Source: AP-15 sp035503615
GTDB taxonomy: Bacteria; Pseudomonadota; Alphaproteobacteria; ATCC43930; CGMCC-115725
Direction: 5' to 3'
Assembly (NCBI GenBank): GCA_035503615.1
Contig: DATJTI010000043.1
Span: forward strand, 1-37,881
Length of the DNA: 37,881 nucleotides
Shown: piece after piece, positions 23,874-31,459 of the stretch
Layout: every line of letters begins with the position of its first letter
How positions within the stretch are numbered: the first letter of the stretch is position 1
Made by a program: the position numbers and the translations under genes
Notes under the pieces: model-generated
The model's database searches: none
The model's input: the letters and a program-made list of their open reading frames with translations, nothing else
What the model was told of the DNA's origin: nothing

Positions 23874-24398
23874 ATGATCGGCTGGGCGCTGCGTTGGCTG
23901 TTGGTGTGGTGCGGGCTGGCAGTGACCTGCGTCGCGATCATCGACCGCGTCGGCGGGCTGCCGGCGCGTGAGACGGGAAGCAGGATTGTCGGGTCGACGC
24001 CGCTGCCATCCGATGCGCGGTCCGGCCCAGCCTACAACACGTTGGTTTATCCCAGCGACCGGGCCGGCCATGTGGTGATCGAGGCGATCGTCGATGGCGC
24101 GCCGCTGCACATGCTGGTCGATACCGGGGCGAGCCTGGTGACCCTGACCCCGCGGGATGCGCGGGCCGCCGGCATCGACCCCGGCGCATTGCAGTTCGAC
24201 CGCCGCGCCAGCACCGCGGGCGGCGTCGTCCCGATGGCCCCGGTGACGCTGCGCGAGATCCGCATCGGCCAGCTATCGCTCGACGATGTTCCGGCCGCCG
24301 TCATCGAGCATCTCGACGTGTCGCTGCTCGGCATGAGCTTTCTCGACCGGCTGCACAGCTACGAAATGCGCGACGGCAGGCTGACCATCACCTGGTAG
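23874..24398 (+). CDS. Retropepsin-like aspartic protease, TIGR02281 / clan AA type
   Basis: A 174-residue membrane-anchored protein. A single N-terminal hydrophobic segment (about 4-24) precedes a retropepsin-like domain with the catalytic triad LVDTGASLVTL (D83-T-G), the IRIGQLSLDDVPAAV strand pair and LLGMSFLDRL near the end. Its single domain implies that it works as a dimer, as in retroviral proteases. The active domain would lie in the periplasm. Substrates are unknown. The ribosome site (GGCGGCGGG) is weak, so the start is likely but not certain. It is followed after 9 nt by the transporter gene. Confidence 0.82.
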   Translation: MIGWALRWLLVWCGLAVTCVAIIDRVGGLPARETGSRIVGSTPLPSDARSGPAYNTLVYPSDRAGHVVIEAIVDGAPLHMLVDTGASLVTLTPRDARAAGIDPGALQFDRRASTAGGVVPMAPVTLREIRIGQLSLDDVPAAVIEHLDVSLLGMSFLDRLHSYEMRDGRLTITW

Positions 24399-24407
24399 CG
24401 CGGAGAT

Positions 24408-25016
24408 TTGGCGGAGGTCGGCCAGCAACACGTGCTGATGATCCGTCGGGCCCTCCGGCTGGAATCGCTAACGCTCGGCTGGATCCTCGTGGAAGCCGTG
24501 GTCGCGATCTGGTCGGGGATGGCGGCGCACAGCCTCAGCTTGACCGCGTTCGGCCTCGACAGCGTCATCGAACTCGCCTCCGCCGGCGTGCTGCTCTGGC
24601 GGCTCGAGCGCGAGCGGCGCCACGGCCGGGGGGCTTCCGACAGCGCCGAACTGGCGGCGCGCCGGATCGCCGGCGGCCTGCTGCTCATCCTCGCCCTTTA
24701 TGTCGTGGCGGCCGCCGCATTGAGCTTGTGGCGCGGAGCAGGGCAAGCCTTTTCCGCGCCCGGGCTGACAGTGACATTGCTGGCGATCCCGATCATGCTG
24801 TGGCTGGCGCGGCAGAAGCGCGCCCTCGCCCAAGCGCTCGGCAGCCGGGCATTGCGTGCCGATGCCGCCGAAGCGGTCGGGTGTCTATGGCTATCGGCGG
24901 CCGTGATCGTCGGCCAGGTCGTTCAGCTTGCGCTCGGCGCATGGTGGATCTTGTCCCAGCCGACGACCCCGGCGATCCGTTCCTCGTTCATGCAGTTCTG
25001 CAGTGAGACGATATAG
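24408..25016 (+). CDS. Cation transporter (CDF-like short family), probably 3'-truncated
   Basis: A predicted inner-membrane cation transporter of about 200 residues, related to the cation diffusion facilitator membrane domain. The TM2 metal motif region SLSLTAFGLDSVIEL and the TM5 region LRADAAEAVGCLWLSA are clear, and five hydrophobic helices are readable. Homology-like sequence stops at LALGAWW (codons ending 24947). The last 22 residues (ILSQPTTPAIRSSFMQFC and on) are antisense to the ketopantoate reductase gene and do not look like a transmembrane segment, so the expected sixth helix and C-terminus are missing. The start codon may be TTG at 24408 (GGAG close by) or a later ATG at 24438. 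Whether the protein is functional is doubtful. Confidence 0.7.
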   Translation: MAEVGQQHVLMIRRALRLESLTLGWILVEAVVAIWSGMAAHSLSLTAFGLDSVIELASAGVLLWRLERERRHGRGASDSAELAARRIAGGLLLILALYVVAAAALSLWRGAGQAFSAPGLTVTLLAIPIMLWLARQKRALAQALGSRALRADAAEAVGCLWLSAAVIVGQVVQLALGAWWILSQPTTPAIRSSFMQFCSETI

Positions 25017-25330
25017 CCGTCGGGCGCCAGGTATTGCCCGATCAGTGCCGCCGCCCATTCGGTGTCGTAGGATTTGACTGCGACCATCGCGATATCGATC
25101 GGCTTTTCCTTGGCCAGGTGCTGCAATTCGGTCAGGTGCAGCGTCGCCGGGTGGGCGATGACGAACTCCTCCTGCGTCACGCCCTCGATCGCCAGTCCGT
25201 CGCGGCGGATCGCCTCGATATGCTCGGGCCACGGATCGACCAGGGTCACATCGAACCCGTTATGCGCGAGCTGGCCGCCGGTATAGCCGCCGATCGCCCC
25301 CGCACCAATGACCGCAATCCGCTTCGCCAT
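24923..25330 (-). pseudogene. Ketopantoate reductase-like (ApbA/PanE) gene, N-terminal fragment
   Basis: A 135-residue fragment of a 2-dehydropantoate 2-reductase-like protein; full-length members have about 300-340 residues. The NAD(P) fold is intact (RIAVIGAGAIGGYTGGQLA, residues 4-22), as are VTLVDPWPEHIEAI, IAMVAVKSYDT and IVSLQNCMNEERIAGVVGW. Homology ends at W125 (codon 24956-24958). The following ten residues (DKIHHAPSAS) come from antisense reading of the transporter gene. The catalytic C-terminal domain with the Lys and Glu residues is absent, so no reductase activity is expected. The ATG at 25330 has AGAGGG upstream, so the gene start itself is normal. It is divergent from the gene at 25417. 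Confidence 0.8.
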
Positions 25331-25416
25331 GATCTGATCCCTCTATGCCGCCGGCGGCGCCATGGTAAGCTGAGCGCCGCGGGAAACATCCGATTAACCT
25401 TCGAGGACGTTCCACG

Positions 25417-26283
25417 ATGAACTGGACCGAACGGCGCGAGCGCTTTCGCGCGCTCTTTTCTGGCAACCGCTGCGTGCATCCGGGATCGGTATACGACGCG
25501 ATCTCGGCGCGCATCGCCGAGGATCTGGGCTTTGAGGTCGGCATGTTCTCGGGGTCGATCGGCTCGATGTCGGTGCTCGGCGCGCCCGATCTGGTGGTGC
25601 TGACCCTGAGCGAATTCGCCGCCCAGGCCAACCGCATCTGCCGCGCCGGCAATCTGGCGTTGCTGGTCGATGCCGATCACGGCTACGGCAACGCGCTCAA
25701 TGTGCGCCGCACTGTCGAGGAGCTGGAGACCGCCGGCATCTGTGCAATGTCGATCGAGGACACGGTGCTGCCGCGACCCTTCGGCACCGACGGCAAGCCG
25801 AGCCTGAGTTCGGTCGAGGAAGGCGTCGGCAAGATGAAGGCGGCGTTGTCGGCGCGCCAGGACCCGAAGCTCGTCATCGCCGGGCGCACCAGTGCGCTCG
25901 CGATCGCCAATGTCGATGAGGCGGTCAAGCGGGCCAGGGCCTACGAGGCGGCCGGGGTGGACGCGGTGTTTCTTGCCGGCGGGGTGACCGTCGAGGCGGT
26001 CGAGGTGGTGTCGTCGGCGATCAGGATCCCGCTGATCCTCGGCGGCGGCAGCGGCCAGCTCGGCGATCTCGGATGGCTGGCGGCGCACCGGGTGCGGGTG
26101 GCGTTGCAGACCCACGCGCCGTTCTCGGCAGCGGTGCAGGCGGTCTACAACACGTTGAAGGCACTGCGCGAGGGCACCAGGCCCGGCGATCTCACCGGCA
26201 TCGCGTCGCCCGAGCTGATGCGCAAGGTGACCCGCGCCGACGACTATCAGCGCTGGACCAGGGAGTATCTCGGCGGCGTCTGA
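25417..26283 (+). CDS. Oxaloacetate decarboxylase-like protein (isocitrate lyase / PEP mutase superfamily)
   Basis: A 288-residue TIM-barrel enzyme of the PEP mutase / isocitrate lyase superfamily that closely resembles the Pseudomonas PA4872-type oxaloacetate decarboxylase. Landmarks are SVYDAISARIAEDLGFEVG, the substrate loop SGSIGSMSVLGAPDL, the Mg-site VDADHGYGNALNV (D85, D87), AMSIEDTVLPRPFG and EEGVGKMKAAL. The Cys-containing KKCGH loop of lyases is lacking, which argues for the decarboxylase or hydrolase branch. The start has a CGAGG site 8-10 nt upstream. It is read divergently from the broken ketopantoate reductase gene; the 86-nt spacer probably holds both promoters. The assignment to decarboxylase over other branch members is by similarity only. 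Confidence 0.82.
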   Translation: MNWTERRERFRALFSGNRCVHPGSVYDAISARIAEDLGFEVGMFSGSIGSMSVLGAPDLVVLTLSEFAAQANRICRAGNLALLVDADHGYGNALNVRRTVEELETAGICAMSIEDTVLPRPFGTDGKPSLSSVEEGVGKMKAALSARQDPKLVIAGRTSALAIANVDEAVKRARAYEAAGVDAVFLAGGVTVEAVEVVSSAIRIPLILGGGSGQLGDLGWLAAHRVRVALQTHAPFSAAVQAVYNTLKALREGTRPGDLTGIASPELMRKVTRADDYQRWTREYLGGV

Positions 26284-26400
26284 CGGGCTTGCGGCTCCCG
26301 CTCCGCCCGACTGAGGCGAAGCGGCGGCGCCGGCGGCGAATTGTGCTGCCGGTTGCGTTTGGGTAGAAGATGTCGGCCGCCGAATGACATTTGTCGGAAA

Positions 26401-26428
26401 GGGCGGGCAAAGCTTCTGCCGCCCGCCC
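26401..26428. terminator. GC-rich hairpin, possible terminator
   Basis: A perfect 8-bp stem GGGCGGGC (26401-26408) / GCCCGCCC (26421-26428) with a 12-nt loop lies 118 nt after the decarboxylase-like gene. No T-tract follows, so it is at best a weak intrinsic terminator. The 26284-26503 spacer shows nothing else recognisable. Confidence 0.35.
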
Positions 26429-26503
26429 CTATGACGATGCGTGGCCCGTCGGTCGCGGCGCGCCGCTCGCGCTGTCACCCCGCCGTCCGAGAGAGCGAAT
26501 TCC

Positions 26504-26845
26504 GTGCGATCGACATTGCTGGTAGTCGTGCTTTTGTGTGTCGCCGCCTGTGCGCCGCAGCCGGTGCAGCCCGGCACCCTGTTGCTGAGCAACCCGCATT
26601 TTGGCGCGATCAATGTCGAGGCCGTGATCACCGCCAATCCCGATTGCGCCGCACGCGGGCAGGGCTATGTCTCGACCCTCGAATTCGTGCTGCCGAACGA
26701 CGCGACAAAGTTCATCGATGTCCCGCCCGGCACCGAGATCTGTTGGCGGCGCGATCGCGATCCCGACCAGCCGGTCGCCGGCGAGTGGTCGCCTTGGGAC
26801 CGCGCCTATGTCGCTCCGGGAGCGACGATCGATGCCAATCTCTAG
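26504..26845 (+). CDS. Small lipoprotein, hypothetical
   Basis: A 113-residue protein with a lipoprotein signal: a short basic N-terminus (VRSTLL), a hydrophobic stretch and the lipobox CVAAC at about residues 12-16, so the mature protein would be lipid-anchored in the periplasm or outer membrane. The mature part has two Cys (TANPDCAA and GTEICWRR), possibly a disulfide, and looks strand-rich. No family is recognised. The GTG start has a GAGAGAG-type ribosome site. It converges on the tonB gene with 11 nt between the ends; a role in TonB-linked uptake is only a guess. Confidence 0.75.
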   Translation: MRSTLLVVVLLCVAACAPQPVQPGTLLLSNPHFGAINVEAVITANPDCAARGQGYVSTLEFVLPNDATKFIDVPPGTEICWRRDRDPDQPVAGEWSPWDRAYVAPGATIDANL

Positions 26846-26856
26846 GGCCCGCACCC

Positions 26857-27612
26857 TCATCCGCCTAGGCTGAAGCGGATCGCCACCGAGACTTCGATGC
26901 TGGGCTCGTCCATGCCGGGCGGGAAGGGTGGAAGAACCGCGCCCTGCATCATGTGAGTGACGGCGGCGTCGAGATCGGCGTAGCCGGTGCTCTTGACGAT
27001 CGCGTACTGCGCCACCCGGCCGCTGCGCTCGACGACGAAGCGCAGTACCGCGCGCCCCTGCTCCCCTTGCGCACGCGCGGTTTCGGGATAGCGCTTGTGG
27101 GTTTCGAGCCATTCGCTCAGTTGCGCGCGATAGCTGGGGGTGATCGACTTTGCGGGAGCGGGCGCGGAAGCGGGCGCGGGAGCGCGCACCGGCGCCGGCG
27201 GCACGAACGCGGTCCGTGGCGGCGCTGCGGGCGGCGGCGGCGGGATGGATGCCGGCTCGGGTTGCGGACGCTCGATCCGGCGCGGCATGCGCACCGGTTG
27301 CGGCGGCACCGGCGGCTTTGGCGGTGGGGGCGGCGGGGTAGTCGCGACTGGAGACGGAGGTGGCGGCGGCTGGGTGATCGCGACCGGTGGCGGTGGTGCG
27401 GCGATGGGTGGCGGCGGCGGCGGGGGCGGGGGTGTAACTGGCGGCGGCGGCTTCGGTTGAGGCGGTGGCAGCGCCGGTGCAATTGCGACCTCGATACCGG
27501 TGGGGATCGGTGATGGCGGGGGTGGCGGCGACGCCGGCATCAGCATCAGCAGCATCAGCACGACGGCATGCGCCGCCAGCGACAGCGCGAGCGGAACCCT
27601 GAAGCCGGTCAC
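26857..27612 (-). CDS. tonB: Energy transducer TonB
   Basis: A 251-residue periplasm-spanning energy transducer. One N-terminal membrane anchor (about 6-26, VPLALSLAAHAVVLMLLMLM) keeps the Ser-His pair typical of the TonB anchor (SLAAH). A long Pro-rich spacer (about 29-155) follows, and then the TonB C-terminal domain (LSEWLETHKRYPETARAQ, RVAQYAIVKSTGYADLD). It transmits proton-motive force from ExbB-ExbD to outer-membrane receptors. The GTG start overlaps the exbD stop (GTGA). It is the last gene of the exbB-exbD-tonB set and probably belongs with the receptor encoded upstream. Confidence 0.92.
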   Translation of the reverse strand: MTGFRVPLALSLAAHAVVLMLLMLMPASPPPPPSPIPTGIEVAIAPALPPPQPKPPPPVTPPPPPPPPPIAAPPPPVAITQPPPPPSPVATTPPPPPPKPPVPPQPVRMPRRIERPQPEPASIPPPPPAAPPRTAFVPPAPVRAPAPASAPAPAKSITPSYRAQLSEWLETHKRYPETARAQGEQGRAVLRFVVERSGRVAQYAIVKSTGYADLDAAVTHMMQGAVLPPFPPGMDEPSIEVSVAIRFSLGG

Positions 27613-28043
27613 TGCGTCCCGGATGCGGCGGCGACCAGGGTAACCTTGGCAAAGCCGGCACGGTTGACCTCGGCCAACACACCCATCAGCCGCGCATAGG
27701 TGATCGCCCGATCTCCCCGGACATAGACGAGCCGGGCCGGATCCTTGGCGGCGAGTGCTGCGAGCTTGGCCTCGAGCTCGCCGGGCCGAACCGCGTCATT
27801 GCCGATAAAGGTCTGCCCCTGGCGGTCGAGGCTGACGATGATCGGCTGCTTTGGCGCCACGATCGCCGCCGCGCGCGTCTTCGGCAGGTCGAGCGGCACG
27901 CCGACCACCAGAAGCGGTGCCGCGATCATGAAGATGACCAGCAGCACGAGCATGACATCGACCATCGGCGTCACGTTGATCTCGGCCAGCGGCGCATAGC
28001 GCTCGTCGTCGGAGTCGCCCGCGCGGGGCCGCGACATCGCCAT
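27609..28043 (-). CDS. exbD: Biopolymer transport protein ExbD/TolR
   Basis: A 144-residue inner-membrane protein with one N-terminal transmembrane helix and a periplasmic domain. The family motif NVTPMVDVMLVLLVIFMI contains the conserved membrane Asp that couples the proton flow. The periplasmic domain is typical (VSLDRQGQTFIGN, VYVRGDRAITYARLM). In-frame ATGs at 28049, 28043 and 28037 compete. The GGAGGG site touches the first and is at a good distance (7 nt) from the second, so 28043 is preferred. The 5' end overlaps the exbB stop. Confidence 0.92.
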   Translation of the reverse strand: MAMSRPRAGDSDDERYAPLAEINVTPMVDVMLVLLVIFMIAAPLLVVGVPLDLPKTRAAAIVAPKQPIIVSLDRQGQTFIGNDAVRPGELEAKLAALAAKDPARLVYVRGDRAITYARLMGVLAEVNRAGFAKVTLVAAASGTQ

Positions 28044-28045
28044 CC

Positions 28046-28729
28046 TCATCCCTCCGGCGAATTTCTGGCAAACAGGCCGAGCGAGCGCCCGATCAGCCCC
28101 TGCATGCGCCCGGCGAGGCGGCCGAGGTCGACCGCGAACTTGTTGTAGGCGACCACCGCCGGGATCGCCGCGACGAGCCCCATCGCGGTCGCGGACAGGG
28201 CCTCGGCGATCCCCGGCGCCACCACCGCGAGGCTCGTATTGTTGGCCGCGGCGATGCCGGCAAAGCTGCGCATGATCCCCCAGACCGTGCCGAACAGGCC
28301 GATGAACGGCGCCGCTGAGCCGAGGGTGGCGAGAAACGGCAGGCGCGCCTCGAGGCGGCGCAGCTCGGCGCTCAGCACAAGTCGCATCGCGCGTTCGATC
28401 CGCTCGCGCCGCTCGCCCACGGTTTCCGCCGCGGAGCTTTCCGCCTGCCGGCTCTCGGCCCAGCCCGCGGCCAGCAGCAGACCGGCCGGATCGGTGCCGT
28501 CACGCCGGCCCGGCGTCGCCGCCAGCTCGGCTGCCGAATGCGCGCTCGCGACCCGGCTCTCATGCGCCTCGGTCGCCCGCCTCACCGTCCCCAGCCGCCA
28601 CGATTTATCGATGATGATCGCCCAGCTCCACACCGAGGCCGCGAGCAGCAGCAGCAGCACACCCTTGACGATGATGTCGGCATGCCCGAACAGGCTGACG
28701 ACCGAGAGCGATGCAGCGGGATCGGTCAC
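28046..28729 (-). CDS. exbB: Biopolymer transport protein ExbB/TolQ
   Basis: A 227-residue polytopic membrane protein that forms the proton-conducting motor with ExbD. It starts with LSVVSLFGHADIIVKGVLLLL and SVWSWAIIIDK (TM1). The cytoplasmic region (Glu/Arg-rich) is followed by LATLGSAAPFIGLFGTVWGIM (TM2) and EALSATAMGLVAAIPAVVAYN (given in part: TAMGLVAAIPAVVAYN, TM3), which hold the conserved Thr and Ala residues of the family. The GTG at 28729 has AGAGG 6 nt upstream and matches the usual N-terminus; an ATG at 28798 would add 23 atypical residues. The receptor gene ends 185 nt upstream on the same strand. Confidence 0.92.
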   Translation of the reverse strand: MTDPAASLSVVSLFGHADIIVKGVLLLLLAASVWSWAIIIDKSWRLGTVRRATEAHESRVASAHSAAELAATPGRRDGTDPAGLLLAAGWAESRQAESSAAETVGERRERIERAMRLVLSAELRRLEARLPFLATLGSAAPFIGLFGTVWGIMRSFAGIAAANNTSLAVVAPGIAEALSATAMGLVAAIPAVVAYNKFAVDLGRLAGRMQGLIGRSLGLFARNSPEG

Positions 28730-28914
28730 GGAGGGCCTCTGCGGTCTATCAGGCGCGAACGGAGCAAATTCGGCCTCGGTGCTCCGAGCGTGATGCAAAG
28801 ATTGCCGAACATGTGGCAGCCATCATGGCAATGTGATGAAACCGACATCGATGGCCCGATCCGTCGCCGGATTGCCATGGCGCGACGCGAACCTGGGCGT
28901 TTGCGGTCCGCACA

Positions 28915-31242
28915 TCAGAAGTCCTTTTTGAGACCGACATAGACCGAGCGCCGCGGCCCAAACTGGTTCGAGAATTCGCCGATACCACTCATGCTACGCA
29001 GCAGATAAATCCTGTCGAGCAGGTTGACGACGGCGAGGCGCAATGTGACGGGTCCGCCCGGTGCCGAAAAAACATGGGATATCCCGAGATTGACCTGTTG
29101 ATAGGAGGGCACCGTCCCGCCGTTATATTGCAGGTCGTTGGGCGGCACGGTGCGCAGGCCGGAGCCGGCGACGAGGTCGGCGGTGAACCTGGTGCCGTGC
29201 CACAGATACGCGACCCCGGCCGATTCGGTCTTCAGCTGGCTGTGATCGGTATTGACGAACATGCTGTCTGCCGACACCAAGTCTTCCGGAGCGAAATTGA
29301 ACTGCGCCGAATCGATGCCCTTCGCCAGCTGGTTAGCAATCGCCAGGTTGCCATAAAAGCTGAAATTGCCGACGGTATAGTCGGTGGTCAGCTCGACCCC
29401 CTTGTTGATGCCGAGCCGATAATTGAACGGGGTGAGGATGATCGGCGCCCCGAACTGCCCTTCGTCGAGCAGGTTGTGCGCGTATTTATAATAGAGATCG
29501 ACACCCGTCACGAGGCCGGGCAGCAGGCGCTGCTTGACCCCGGCATCAAAATATTCGGCGCTCTCGTTCTTGATCGGCGCGTTTTGCGTGACCGCAGGAG
29601 CAGCGCTAGTGTTGGCGTAAAGCGCCACATCCTCGGTCGAGACCAGCTCCTGCGGCGGCGGCGTGAAATAGCGCGCATAGCCGACATGGACGGTCGTCGT
29701 CGGCGTCGCTTGCCACACCATGTTGAGACGCGGGCTGAGCTGGCTGCCCATCGTATAACCGTTGACGACATCAAAGCGGGCACCGTAGTTGACGGTCACC
29801 GTCGGCAAGACTTTCCACTCGTCTTGCAGATAGGCGCTGTAGGTAAAGCTGCTTTTTTCGCTGTTGGCGCCGATCGTGGTGGTCGTGGTGGCGAAGATCG
29901 GGTTGCCGAAACTGTCGGTGCCGGTCTGAGCGAGCACGTCCGATGTCGCCTTCGCCGTCACATGCTCGCCGCTGACCAGGATTCCGCCGCGCAGCGTATG
30001 CAGCGGGTTCAGCCGGTAGGTACCCTCTGCCTGAAGGTTGTTGGCCCAGCTGGTGCGCGCTGCATTCTCGCTGATGCCGTTGAAGGCGAGGTCGCCCAGC
30101 CCAGTGTCCGGAAAGTATTGCAGAAAGCTGTATTTGGAGATTGCCGAAATCTGGAAATCGAGATCACCCGCGGAATGCAGAAACGAAACAGCGCCGAACT
30201 GGCTGCCCTCGGTTTGCAGCTCGTCAAGGTTGGCCGAGTTGAACGCGGTGATCGGGATGCCGTTGATCGCGCTGATGCCGGAAAAAGTCGGTTGGCCCGG
30301 ATTGTTCGGGATTTGGAACAGGCCATTGAACTCACCGAACATGACGCTGACCCGGTCGTTCGGATCAAGGATCTTGTCGATATAGGCAAAATCATGAGTT
30401 TGTTGGGTAAAATCGTGGATCTGGTTGTATTTCGGCGTGACGTCGTTGATTCCGTTGTTGCTCTGAAGATAGCTGCCGGTGACAAAATAGTTGTAGCCGG
30501 CGACCGAGCCGCCGGCTTCGAAGCTCGGGTTGAGAGTGCCATAGCTTCCACCATACATCTCGACCGAGCCGCCCTGGTTGAACAGGCCGCTCTTGCTTTC
30601 GATGTCGATGATGCCGGTGGTGCGCAGCCCGTATTCAGCCGGCAACGCGCCGGTAATCAGGGTCATCGAGTTGACAAAGCGCAGGCTTAGATCCTGTCCG
30701 AAAAAGCTGACCCCATCCGGAATGATGACGCCGTCGATGCGATACTGGACGTTCAGGTGCTCATTGCGGATATGGAGACCGCCATTGGCGAGATTGTCCT
30801 GGTCGACGCCGGGCATCTGCAAGATGGCGTTGTCGATCGGCGTGTTCTGTGCGCCGGGCAGGTTCTCTATGGCGCCCGGTGTCAGCCGATAGGTCGAGGC
30901 GCCGAGCTGCGGCTCGATATTGATGCGTGCCTGGTTCAGCTGCGCGGCGACGACATTGAGGTTGAGCGAAAGGGTGGTCTGCTGGTCGGCGCTCGCCGCG
31001 GCGTTGGCACCGGCGGCCGGAGCTGGGACCGGAGCGGCCGCCACGGGCTGTGCCGTCACGGATTGGGCTGGCGGCTGAGGGGTGGTCACGGCGTCAGGCG
31101 TCGCGCCGCCGACGAGGCCGGCCGGCAAGCCCGCCAACGAAACCGGATCGGCCAGCGCCGACGTGCTGTTTCCAGCCGCGGCCGCACCAAACACCAGCAA
31201 CAGGGGCGCGGATGCGTGCCACGCCCGGCCAACGCTGCGCAT
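28915..31242 (-). CDS. TonB-dependent outer-membrane receptor, probably zinc-regulated
   Basis: A 775-residue outer-membrane beta-barrel receptor. A signal peptide (RSVGRAWHASAPLLLVFGAA, cleavage near ALA) is followed by a Pro/Ala linker, the plug domain (LPGAQNTPIDNAILQMPGV, RIDGVIIPDG, TGIIDIESKSG) and a 22-strand-type barrel ending in a C-terminal Phe (KKDF). His-bearing loops such as IHDFTQQTHDF could contribute to metal binding. The ATG at 31299 is in frame, but it sits 3 nt from a Zur-like operator and upstream of the predicted transcription start, so the ATG at 31242 with GAGAG nearby is preferred. It is followed by exbB, exbD and tonB on the same strand. Zinc or a zinc-chelate is inferred as substrate from the operator alone. 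Confidence 0.88.
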   Translation of the reverse strand: MRSVGRAWHASAPLLLVFGAAAAGNSTSALADPVSLAGLPAGLVGGATPDAVTTPQPPAQSVTAQPVAAAPVPAPAAGANAAASADQQTTLSLNLNVVAAQLNQARINIEPQLGASTYRLTPGAIENLPGAQNTPIDNAILQMPGVDQDNLANGGLHIRNEHLNVQYRIDGVIIPDGVSFFGQDLSLRFVNSMTLITGALPAEYGLRTTGIIDIESKSGLFNQGGSVEMYGGSYGTLNPSFEAGGSVAGYNYFVTGSYLQSNNGINDVTPKYNQIHDFTQQTHDFAYIDKILDPNDRVSVMFGEFNGLFQIPNNPGQPTFSGISAINGIPITAFNSANLDELQTEGSQFGAVSFLHSAGDLDFQISAISKYSFLQYFPDTGLGDLAFNGISENAARTSWANNLQAEGTYRLNPLHTLRGGILVSGEHVTAKATSDVLAQTGTDSFGNPIFATTTTTIGANSEKSSFTYSAYLQDEWKVLPTVTVNYGARFDVVNGYTMGSQLSPRLNMVWQATPTTTVHVGYARYFTPPPQELVSTEDVALYANTSAAPAVTQNAPIKNESAEYFDAGVKQRLLPGLVTGVDLYYKYAHNLLDEGQFGAPIILTPFNYRLGINKGVELTTDYTVGNFSFYGNLAIANQLAKGIDSAQFNFAPEDLVSADSMFVNTDHSQLKTESAGVAYLWHGTRFTADLVAGSGLRTVPPNDLQYNGGTVPSYQQVNLGISHVFSAPGGPVTLRLAVVNLLDRIYLLRSMSGIGEFSNQFGPRRSVYVGLKKDF

Positions 31243-31302
31243 CACTCTCAGGAATCTCCGCTTTGTCGGGCGCCGCCCGCGGCACCGCTTTTTGATCATT
31301 TT

Positions 31303-31320
31303 ATGTTATGTTATAACGTT
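31303..31320. promoter_or_regulatory. Zur-like operator
   Basis: The 18-bp site ATGTTATGTTATAACGTT matches the known Zur box core ATGTTATANTATAACATT at all but two of the 17 defined positions. It overlaps the predicted -10 box and spacer of the receptor promoter, the expected place for repression by Zn-loaded Zur. It could also serve the divergent gene at 31460, which starts 140 nt away. Confidence 0.7.
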
Positions 31321-31332
31321 TGTTATCGGCAA
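31303..31332 (-). promoter_or_regulatory. Predicted promoter of the receptor-exbB-exbD-tonB unit
   Basis: On the minus strand, TTGCCG (31327-31332) and TAACAT (31303-31308) are separated by 18 nt. The start of transcription would be near 31295, downstream of the ATG at 31299, which supports translation from 31242. Confidence 0.5.
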
Positions 31333-31459
31333 GCACCGAAACCGCAGGGCGCACGCAGCGAATGCCGCGGTGGCGCCGTTGCGCACAGGCGCGCATCGCG
31401 CTTCAGCGGCACCGAATGTGGGCTTATCCTCGGCCGTCCTTCGAGCGGGAGAAGCCCCG

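Noticed and set aside
25246..26637. A 463-codon minus-strand open frame across the decarboxylase-like gene
   Set aside because: It runs over two real genes on the other frames and has no recognisable domain.
27140..27460. A Gly-rich plus-strand open frame opposite tonB
   Set aside because: It is the complement of the Pro codons of the TonB spacer, not an independent gene.
29074..30690. A 538-codon open frame on the plus strand inside the TonB receptor
   Set aside because: Antisense shadow of a receptor with signal peptide, plug and barrel; no motif in the antisense product.
31243..31299. Receptor start at the ATG at 31299
   Set aside because: It abuts the Zur-like box, precedes the predicted transcription start, has no ribosome site and would put a very basic stretch before the signal peptide.
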